IMG/VR virus record: IMGVR_UViG_3300009509_000010
Coordinates: 1-64,000 of that record
Strand: one strand, 5' to 3'
DNA length: 64,000 bases
Source: a virus
A model generated the notes under the pieces. It did no database searches and was not told where the DNA came from. It was given only the letters and a program-made list of their open reading frames with translations. The translations under genes were made by a program, and so were the position numbers. This document shows, piece after piece, positions 15,235-22,059 of the stretch. Positions within the stretch are counted from its first letter, which is position 1, and every line of letters starts with the position of its first letter.

Positions 15235-15521
15235 CGCTAAAGGCTGAGTTTGACCAAGAATCTTACGAGGACATGTTGGCCACGTTGCAAGTCACCCAAA
15301 TGTCAGTCAAGGACTTGGCCGAGCGTTACGAGGTGACCGAGCGCACCATTTACCGATGGCTCACCTACGCAAAAAAAGACGGTTGGGACATTATCAAACG
15401 AGGAACGAACCCGACCTTTTACCAAGTGGCGGTGCCAAATGTCGAATCTCACGATAGCAGAGCAGGCGGAGGTGATCCAAGCGGCTGGCCCTCAGACACG
15501 GGACGCCCAAGCGAGCCTTGA
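15231..15521 (+). CDS. Small helix-turn-helix protein
   Basis: This 96-residue protein contains a clear helix-turn-helix at about residues 24-46 (VKDLAERYEVTERTIYRWL), followed by KKDGWDIIKRG. The last 27 residues overlap the next gene in another frame and may be unimportant. It could be a regulator of late genes or a small DNA-binding partner of replication; the sequence does not decide which. The ATG overlaps the resolvase end. Confidence 0.7.
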   Translation: MTLKAEFDQESYEDMLATLQVTQMSVKDLAERYEVTERTIYRWLTYAKKDGWDIIKRGTNPTFYQVAVPNVESHDSRAGGGDPSGWPSDTGRPSEP

Positions 15522-16062
15522 TTTTATCCGCGACTACAAGATCCAAACCGGGTCCGACTTTGTTGGGGCGGTTCGGATGGTGGCCGAGATAAAAGGCAAG
15601 TGGTCGGAAGTGGACGCAAAACGCAAACAATACACCTCAAAACTCGCCGAGCTCGTGGATCAATTCAACGGTGAGTTTAAACCGGGTCTCGAGGCGCTCA
15701 AGGAGGCCGAAAAAACGCTCAAGGACAAGCTCGGTGGTTTTGCCAAGGACCAAGCCGATCGGCGAGCTGCGACGCTTCGAAAAGCCTCCGCCGCGGCCGA
15801 GGCTGGAAACATTGCCGCGGCCGACGCATTGATCGCCGAGGCCGAAACTTGTGAGGTTCCCGAGGTCAAGGGATGCTCGATCCGTGAGGTGTGGACGGGC
15901 GAGGTCGAGGACCCCGAGGCGATACCTCGTGAGTTTTTGATCCCGGACGAAAAACAACTCAAGGCAATCACCAAGGCGAAAAAATGCGATCCAAAAATTC
16001 CCGGGTGGCGGGCCTACCCCGAACCGTCGGTGACGATCACGGTTTCCAGGGTGCAAAGGTGA
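15439..16062 (+). CDS. Coiled-coil phage protein with PREFL-type C-terminus
   Basis: Residues 40-125 form a long, charged, Ala-rich coiled coil. The C-terminal 70 residues (WTGEVEDPEAIPREFLIPDEKQLKAI, PGWRAY) carry a short conserved module common in phage early proteins of unknown biochemical role. Located after recombination genes, it may be a nuclease modulator or recombination accessory factor. It starts inside the previous gene. Confidence 0.6.
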   Translation: MSNLTIAEQAEVIQAAGPQTRDAQASLDFIRDYKIQTGSDFVGAVRMVAEIKGKWSEVDAKRKQYTSKLAELVDQFNGEFKPGLEALKEAEKTLKDKLGGFAKDQADRRAATLRKASAAAEAGNIAAADALIAEAETCEVPEVKGCSIREVWTGEVEDPEAIPREFLIPDEKQLKAITKAKKCDPKIPGWRAYPEPSVTITVSRVQR

Positions 16063-16064
16063 CC

Positions 16065-16256
16065 ATGGTGGACTTGTCAGATTTTGAGTTATCGAACCAA
16101 GACGCCCAACGGGCATTGGCCTCCTTGCAATCGAGTGGTCATAACGTGAGCTGCTCTTGTGGCCTTTGTCGAGCGGCTAGGCGTTTGATTGCGGCCTATC
16201 ATCGATTGGCCAACCAAGAGGCCGCCGAAAAGGCAAAGGGAAATGGCCGAGGATAA
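16065..16256 (+). CDS. Small CSCGLC protein
   Basis: This 63-residue helical protein has a central CSCGLC motif and an Ala-rich amphipathic C-terminus. AAAGGTG precedes the ATG at 16065. It overlaps the next gene by 14 bases. No function is recognised. Confidence 0.5.
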   Translation: MVDLSDFELSNQDAQRALASLQSSGHNVSCSCGLCRAARRLIAAYHRLANQEAAEKAKGNGRG

Positions 16257-16989
16257 CAAGCTAAGCCGTAGGCAACAACTCGAGAAGTATATCGAGGGAC
16301 TCCAACAAGGTCGAGCGGCCTCGGAGCTTCAAGCCGAGCTCGGGTTGACTACGGCGGCGTTCAATCAACTCAAGGAGGCCGCTCTTGGGACTGAGATTGA
16401 TCGGCTCAAAAGTAACACCACCGAGCAGACCTATATTGAATATTGTTTGGCTCAACAAGGTTGCATCCGAGACCTAAACGATCTTCTCGACCAATACCGC
16501 GAAGCCAAAAACGCATCGGCGATCGTGGGCGCCGTCAAGGCGCGGTCCGACATTATCGACAAAATGATCAAGCTCGGCCAAGATTTTGGCATTATCGAGC
16601 GCAAACCTCAGGAAAACCGGATCATTGCTGGCGTGGTGGTGACGCAACTAAGCAACGAGGAATTGCGGGCGGCGATCACCGACCAAATCTCGAGCCTCAA
16701 CAACTTGGTGACTGAATACGGGGACAAAAAGATCCAGGATATGAACCCGGGCGAGCTCTACCGCGAGATCGATAGGTCAAACGTGATCGAGGCGAAGCTC
16801 GAGCCGACAAAGTCCGAACCCGAACCGCTCCAAGAGGTCGAAAGTGGCCGTCAACCGGCGGAGCCACCGGCCCCTCACCGGGCGTTACCACCACCACCGA
16901 GGCAACGAGACCAAACGGATAAAACCAACAGATCAAAGGCTAACAAGGTGCACAAAGGCCGCCGAGTTGTGAAGCCCCCAGGGCGGTGA
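16243..16989 (+). CDS. Putative terminase small subunit
   Basis: This 248-residue protein starts with a helix-turn-helix-like region (LEKYIEGLQQGRAASELQAELGLTTAAFNQL), followed by a helical oligomerisation-like part and a low-complexity, Pro/Lys/Arg-rich tail. It lies three small genes upstream of the large terminase. DNA-binding domain, helical core and position fit TerS, which recognises phage DNA for packaging, but no family signature is certain. Confidence 0.55.
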   Translation: MAEDNKLSRRQQLEKYIEGLQQGRAASELQAELGLTTAAFNQLKEAALGTEIDRLKSNTTEQTYIEYCLAQQGCIRDLNDLLDQYREAKNASAIVGAVKARSDIIDKMIKLGQDFGIIERKPQENRIIAGVVVTQLSNEELRAAITDQISSLNNLVTEYGDKKIQDMNPGELYREIDRSNVIEAKLEPTKSEPEPLQEVESGRQPAEPPAPHRALPPPPRQRDQTDKTNRSKANKVHKGRRVVKPPGR

Positions 16990-16995
16990 TATTTC

Positions 16996-17079
16996 ATGAT
17001 CAAACCGGCCCCCAGCGTTTGCAGGTCCACCGGTCGAGCCGGATCAGTGACTGTCAAGGGGCCTATCACCGAGGAGTGA
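16996..17079 (+). CDS. Possible 27-residue ORF
   Basis: A 28-codon frame fills the gap between the TerS candidate and the next gene and ends five bases before that gene's ATG. Its translation (MIKPAPSV...ITEE) has no recognised feature and its ribosome-binding site is weak, so it may only be leader sequence. Confidence 0.2.
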   Translation: MIKPAPSVCRSTGRAGSVTVKGPITEE

Positions 17080-17083
17080 GATC

Positions 17084-17383
17084 ATGGCAAGTAGTAACTC
17101 GCGAATTATGAGAGGTAGCGTCGTTGGGACGGGTGCTGATCTCGACGTTAAAACCGTAGGTTTTCGGCCCAAGTCGGTCAAAGTAGTAAACAAGGCAAGT
17201 GCCGACGAGGGTTATTGGCATGAACACATGGCCGACGATTCGGCTTTGAAGCGCCTTGCAGCCGGGACCGGTTCGATCATTACGACCAACGGAATCACGC
17301 CGTTGGCCGCCGGTTTCCGTCTTGGAGCCGATACCGATCTCAATGTGGCCGGTGAGGTGGTCCTTTGGGAAGCCGCCGATTGA
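17084..17383 (+). CDS. Small probable virion protein
   Basis: This 99-residue, beta-rich protein has many Gly and Thr turns (GSIITTNGITPLAAGFRLGAD), resembling small head-decoration or adaptor proteins. It lies between TerS and TerL beside another protein of the same style. A hairpin lies directly after it. No family is recognised. Confidence 0.5.
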   Translation: MASSNSRIMRGSVVGTGADLDVKTVGFRPKSVKVVNKASADEGYWHEHMADDSALKRLAAGTGSIITTNGITPLAAGFRLGADTDLNVAGEVVLWEAAD

Positions 17384-17398
17384 TTGATCCGTGAACTC

Positions 17399-17425
17399 GA
17401 CCGGGTGGGCGACCCCCACCCGGTC
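17399..17425 (+). terminator. Intergenic 11-bp GC hairpin
   Basis: GACCGGGTGGG (17399-17409) pairs perfectly with 17415-17425 across a 5-nt loop. No T tract follows, so it is not a standard intrinsic terminator. It may weaken transcription, protect an mRNA 3' end or mark a processing site between two small structural genes. Confidence 0.45.
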
Positions 17426-17437
17426 ACGAGGTAAAGC

Positions 17438-17812
17438 ATGGCCAACGAAACTCAAGGGGCCCCGTATGCTGCCCCCAAGTATTCCCGTCACCGAACCGCG
17501 GTGACCGCGGCCGACGCCGCCATAATGACCGATCGAAAGGTCGGTTGTAACTGCGAGGGTTACACCCACGCCCATATCCAGGTGATCCCAACTGGCGGAG
17601 CGAATCCGACGGTTGAGGTTTTGTGGTGGAGCGAGGCGGCGAGCAAATTTGTGGAGGACCACGTTTTGATTTCCAAGGCGGGCAAGGGTGCAAACGTCCC
17701 GTTTGAATTCACGGTTGATTGTAGGGGCCGGATCATGTTTGTCCGATTCGACCTATTAACGGCCGGGACTTGCGAGGTTATGGTTTCAGGATTCCACACA
17801 AGTCAACTCTAG
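17438..17812 (+). CDS. Small beta-rich probable virion protein
   Basis: This 124-residue protein consists of predicted strands (HIQVIPTGGANPTVEVLWWS, RIMFVRFDLLTAGTCEVMVSGF), a beta-sandwich pattern seen in phage decoration proteins. It sits immediately before the large terminase. Function not recognised. Confidence 0.5.
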   Translation: MANETQGAPYAAPKYSRHRTAVTAADAAIMTDRKVGCNCEGYTHAHIQVIPTGGANPTVEVLWWSEAASKFVEDHVLISKAGKGANVPFEFTVDCRGRIMFVRFDLLTAGTCEVMVSGFHTSQL

Positions 17813-17813
17813 T

Positions 17814-19280
17814 ATGGGCGAGCCGATCCCATTGTTACCTACCGGTGACAAGCTGGCCACGGCGGGCCGGGATGCATTGATCGACTATTTCGATCATTGC
17901 AAATCAATGGCCAACGAGTGGATTTATCGCCAGGTGGTGGAAAACCAACGCGTTGATATTTTGGCCGCGATCCTTGGTTATTCTGTTCAACCGTTTCACC
18001 TGGCCCTAATGAAGTTTCAGATCGAGCACCCGGACAATTTGCAGCTTTGTTTTCGAGGTGCGGGCAAAACCACCACGTGTACCGTGACCCGGGCGATCTT
18101 TATGATGATCCGAAACCGGGACATCAGGATTTTGATCGCGAGCAAAACCAAGGGCAACGCCGAGGCTTTTTTGAAGGAGATCAAGGGCCACCTCGAGGAA
18201 AATTCTCGGTTGATCGAGATCTTCGGGGCCTTTTACGATCCCAACTTGGTGGGTAAGTGGGACAATACCGAGATCGAGATCCTTGGCCGCAAACGCAAAT
18301 CAAAAGAGAGCACGATCACGGTGGTTGGTGTTTCGGGCGCGGTCGTTTCAAAGCACTATGATGCGATCTTGGCCGACGATTTGGTGGATGAGGAAAACGC
18401 CCGAACCAAGTATATGCGGGACCGGACAAAGCAATGGTATTACCAGACCCTTTACCCTACGCTCGAGCCACCCGAGCTGGGCCACCTACACCGGGGCGAG
18501 TTTCACCGACTTGGAACACGATACCATTTTGACGATTTATGGGGCCACCTATTGGCCAACGAACTCAAGGACGATCACCAAATCATCCCAGCGCTCGACG
18601 AAAAAGAGCGCTCGCCTTGGCCTGAAAAGTACCGTCCCGATTGGTTCAAAAAGAAACGCGAGATATCAGGGACGATTATTTTCAACGCACAATACCAGTG
18701 TGACACCGAGGCGATGAAAGGGGCGATCTTTCAATATGATGATTGCCAGCTCGTTGACGCCGATAACGTGCCTTTGAATCTCAAAAAGTTTATGGGGGTG
18801 GACCTCGCGATCACGGAATCGGAGCAAAACGACTTGTTTGTGATCGTGGTGGGTGGGTTTGATTCGGTCGAAAATTGTTACGTGTTAGACTATTTCCAAG
18901 GTCACCTTCGTTTTGCGGCTCAGACATTGGCGATCAAACGGTACTACAAAAAACATGATCCGATCCGAGCGGCGATTGAGACGAATAGTTACCAGGCGGC
19001 CCAATATCAACACCTGAAAGACGAAGATCAAAGCTTGCGTTTGATGCCTTGCCATACCGAAAAAGACAAAATTTCACGAGCTTGGAAATTGTCGTCGAGG
19101 TTCGAACGTAAGCAAATGTTTTTCGTCAAGGGTGGCAATATGCATCATTTGATCGAGGCGTTGGTTTTGTTTCCAAGCCACCGCTACAAAGATCCGTTTG
19201 ACGGGCTCGACCTCATGATCCGGGCGAGCAAGTTACGACGTCGCCGCAAACGGCGGGGTCGAGAGCCGGGGTTGATGTAA
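17814..19280 (+). CDS. terL: Terminase large subunit
   Basis: The packaging motor. The 488-residue protein has Walker A RGAGK85T86, Walker B AILAD188D189 followed by acidic DEEN, and an RNase H-like nuclease domain with D330 (GVDLAIT), E389 (AIETNS) and D463/D466 (PFDGLD). It couples ATP hydrolysis to DNA translocation through the portal and cuts the concatemer. It ends on the first base of the portal gene's ATG (TAATG). The Arg/Lys-rich C-terminus may contact the portal. Confidence 0.95.
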   Translation: MGEPIPLLPTGDKLATAGRDALIDYFDHCKSMANEWIYRQVVENQRVDILAAILGYSVQPFHLALMKFQIEHPDNLQLCFRGAGKTTTCTVTRAIFMMIRNRDIRILIASKTKGNAEAFLKEIKGHLEENSRLIEIFGAFYDPNLVGKWDNTEIEILGRKRKSKESTITVVGVSGAVVSKHYDAILADDLVDEENARTKYMRDRTKQWYYQTLYPTLEPPELGHLHRGEFHRLGTRYHFDDLWGHLLANELKDDHQIIPALDEKERSPWPEKYRPDWFKKKREISGTIIFNAQYQCDTEAMKGAIFQYDDCQLVDADNVPLNLKKFMGVDLAITESEQNDLFVIVVGGFDSVENCYVLDYFQGHLRFAAQTLAIKRYYKKHDPIRAAIETNSYQAAQYQHLKDEDQSLRLMPCHTEKDKISRAWKLSSRFERKQMFFVKGGNMHHLIEALVLFPSHRYKDPFDGLDLMIRASKLRRRRKRRGREPGLM

Positions 19281-21031
19281 TGTCCGACGCACAAAACCAA
19301 ACGAGCAACAAAGCCAACAAACGGGCTTTGAAGGCCACCATTATCGGCGTGCAAAAACAAGCGAAAACCTCGGTGGAGCCGGGACAGTCCAAGGCCCTCG
19401 CCGAGGACCCGTTCGAGGCGTTGACCTCCGAGGGGCGGCTGATCGAGCCCCCGTTCGATATGCTCACCTTGGCCATGTTGCCCGAACATTCGAGCGAGCT
19501 CGGCCAGTGTATTGAAGCAATGGAGGTGAATATCGAGGGGTTTGGTTATCGGTTTGTGCCCCGGATCCGCTCCGATGTCGATATGGCCGACGTAAACCCC
19601 GATTTGATCGAGGCAATGCGCCGGGAACGGATCGATTTGGTCAACTTTTTTCAATACGTTTCGGGTCGAAACAGTTGGACCGAAACAAGGCGGCGGTTGC
19701 GGCGAGACCTCGAAACGACGGGAAACGGTTATCTCGAAGTGGTTCGCAATGCAGCTGGTAAAATCCAAAGCCTAAATCACTTGCCATCCTATCAAATGCG
19801 GCTTGGTGGCCTCGACCAGGAGCCCATAAAGGTGTCATTGCCGATCCACGAGCTCCAAGGGGATGGCTCGGTGCGGATCGTTCGGGTGCCCTCGTGGGAG
19901 CGGTTTCGACGATACGCCCAAAGCAGGTCGTTGATCCTTCGCCATGCCACACATGTGGGCAAGTATGCGATCCGGTGGTTCAAAGATTTTGGTGACCCCC
20001 GTGTTTATGATTACGAGACGGGCGAGGAGGTTAGGGGCGAGGAGATCGCCAAACTCCCACCGGAGCGGCGGGCCAACGAGCTGATCCACTGTAAGCTTTA
20101 CAGCTCGAGGAGTCCCTATGGTTTACCCCGAACGATTGGCAACCTACTTTCGATCTTTGGAGCTCGAGCGGCTGAGGAGATTAACTATAATACATTTAAA
20201 TGCAATAATATCCCCAACATGTTGCTTTTGGTGTCAAACGGGCAGCTTACCGAGGGGTCGATCGAGCGAATTGAGGACTTTGTTGAATCCCAAATCCAAG
20301 GCTCAGACAACTACAGCAAATTTCTATTGATTGAGGCCGAGGCTCTTGGCGAGGAGGGCGAGGATACCGGACACGTCAAGATCGCGATCGAAAAGCTGAT
20401 CGACAGTCAACACAAGGACGCCTTGTTCCAAAATTACTCGGGCAACGCCGATGATCGGATCCGGCGGGCGTTTAGGTTGCCACCGATTCACGTGGGCAAG
20501 GCGGACGAATACACCCGAGCCACCGCCGAGACCTCGCGAAGGTTGGCCGACGAGCAAATTTTTGCACCCGAGCGGGATGCCCATGACGATGTGATCAACC
20601 GGTTGGTGTTTCCCGACATGGGGGTGATTTACCACAAGTATAGGTCAAACACTCCAAACACCACCGACAACGCCGAGCTTGTGAAGATCCTTGCGGGTGC
20701 CGAAAAAACCGGCGGAATGACGCCGAGAATTGCCCGGATTATGCTCGAGGACATTTTGGGTCAGGATTTGCCCGGTTTCCCAAAGGAGTTTGTGGACAAA
20801 GCCGATATGCCATTTTCGCTTTTGATGGCCGAGGCGGTCAAAAACAAGGCCGACCCCACCGAGCCGGGCCAACAGGTGACGGCGATCAAGGCCCTCGACC
20901 TAATCGAAAAACTCACCGGCGGCGAGCTTGCCGAGGCCGAGGAGGCCGAGCTTGCAAAAACCGCGGTGGCGATCAATCGACATTTTGAAAAGCGGTGGCG
21001 AGCTGAGGTCAAAACGCAGCTTGCGGGATAA
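19280..21031 (+). CDS. Portal protein (PBSX/SPP1-like)
   Basis: This 583-residue protein forms the dodecameric DNA channel at a capsid vertex. The segment ELGQCIEAMEVNIEGFGYRF is characteristic of PBSX-family portals, as is LIHCKLYSSRSPYGLPRTIG. The long N-terminal tail is polar. The ATG overlaps the terL stop and the stop overlaps the next ATG, giving the standard terL-portal-MuF order. Confidence 0.9.
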   Translation: MSDAQNQTSNKANKRALKATIIGVQKQAKTSVEPGQSKALAEDPFEALTSEGRLIEPPFDMLTLAMLPEHSSELGQCIEAMEVNIEGFGYRFVPRIRSDVDMADVNPDLIEAMRRERIDLVNFFQYVSGRNSWTETRRRLRRDLETTGNGYLEVVRNAAGKIQSLNHLPSYQMRLGGLDQEPIKVSLPIHELQGDGSVRIVRVPSWERFRRYAQSRSLILRHATHVGKYAIRWFKDFGDPRVYDYETGEEVRGEEIAKLPPERRANELIHCKLYSSRSPYGLPRTIGNLLSIFGARAAEEINYNTFKCNNIPNMLLLVSNGQLTEGSIERIEDFVESQIQGSDNYSKFLLIEAEALGEEGEDTGHVKIAIEKLIDSQHKDALFQNYSGNADDRIRRAFRLPPIHVGKADEYTRATAETSRRLADEQIFAPERDAHDDVINRLVFPDMGVIYHKYRSNTPNTTDNAELVKILAGAEKTGGMTPRIARIMLEDILGQDLPGFPKEFVDKADMPFSLLMAEAVKNKADPTEPGQQVTAIKALDLIEKLTGGELAEAEEAELAKTAVAINRHFEKRWRAEVKTQLAG

Positions 21032-22050
21032 TGCCAGTTGGAAACCTGTTCGATCAGGTCCGGGCCACCGACGAAACCGTGGCCAAGGCCCTCGGGATCT
21101 CCGAGGTGGCCCAGATTGCTCGAACAGAAACCAGGCTGAGGGAATACCTACTAGCCGAATGGAATAGCCGAGCTCGTGAGGCCGTAACCCAGGCGGCGGC
21201 GGGTGCTCGAGGAGGCGCAATCCCAAGCAAGATTTATCGGGAAGTGTCTGGAATTTTAAAGCCGTGGGGACCCGAGGTTGCCCCAAGGGTCGGGCGAGAG
21301 CTCGGAAAAATTTACCGGTTGGCCAAGGTGGCCGGATGGCGCAAGGCCACCGGGCAAACCAAGGCCCCATTGACGTATGACACACCCAATTTTGAACAAA
21401 TGGCCAAGGCCGCACCTCGTGATGGTTTCGCGGTTTTGCCCACGTTTGACAAGCTCGACACCGACACAATTGACGCCCTAGCCAATCAACAAGTTTTTTG
21501 GCTCGCGGCCCACTACGAGGAAAACGTGGGCGCAATGATCGCCTCGACTGTCTCGGAGGTGATGGCCCAAGAGGGGAGAAACCGTCAAGTTGCGGCGGCG
21601 GTTTTGCGGGAACGGCTAGCCGAAACCCTTGGGCAAGTGGTGACCCCGGCCGGGTGGCATGGGTCAACGCGGCAATATATGGAAGGGGTGGCCGCTAATG
21701 CTGCCACCGTTGGGCGTGCCTATGGCCAAGTGGCCGCGTTCAACGAGGCCGAGGTTATTCGCTACGAGATCGTCAACCCAACCGACGAGCGAACATGCCC
21801 GGTTTGTTCGCACATGGATGGCAAGGTATTTTCGACCGAGCATGCAAACCGCCAAGTGGCGGCCGAGCTCGAGGCCGAAAACCGGGAAGATATAAAGTCA
21901 ATTCATCCGTGGTATACCTACGCTAAGCTAACCGATATCAGCCCCAAGGCGGGTAACGTGAGCCCCCAAGACTCCGCCGCGCTAGCCAAGGCCGGTTACC
22001 CGTTGCCACCGTTCCATTTTCGGTGCCGTTGCGCGATCGATGTGAGTTAG
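21031..22050 (+). CDS. MuF/SPP1 gp7-like head morphogenesis protein
   Basis: This 339-residue minor head protein has the family signature at its C-terminus: PTDERTCPVCSHMDGKVF, then PPFHFRCRCAID, a metal-binding Cys/His region. It is normally incorporated with the portal and may be ejected with DNA. There is no toxin-like extension after the MuF domain. It overlaps the portal stop. Confidence 0.85.
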   Translation: MPVGNLFDQVRATDETVAKALGISEVAQIARTETRLREYLLAEWNSRAREAVTQAAAGARGGAIPSKIYREVSGILKPWGPEVAPRVGRELGKIYRLAKVAGWRKATGQTKAPLTYDTPNFEQMAKAAPRDGFAVLPTFDKLDTDTIDALANQQVFWLAAHYEENVGAMIASTVSEVMAQEGRNRQVAAAVLRERLAETLGQVVTPAGWHGSTRQYMEGVAANAATVGRAYGQVAAFNEAEVIRYEIVNPTDERTCPVCSHMDGKVFSTEHANRQVAAELEAENREDIKSIHPWYTYAKLTDISPKAGNVSPQDSAALAKAGYPLPPFHFRCRCAIDVS

Positions 22051-22059
22051 GAGGCCACC

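Noticed and set aside
20900-21667. 255-codon leftward ORF opposite portal and MuF genes
   Set aside because: Pro/Arg-rich shadow of two well-supported genes.
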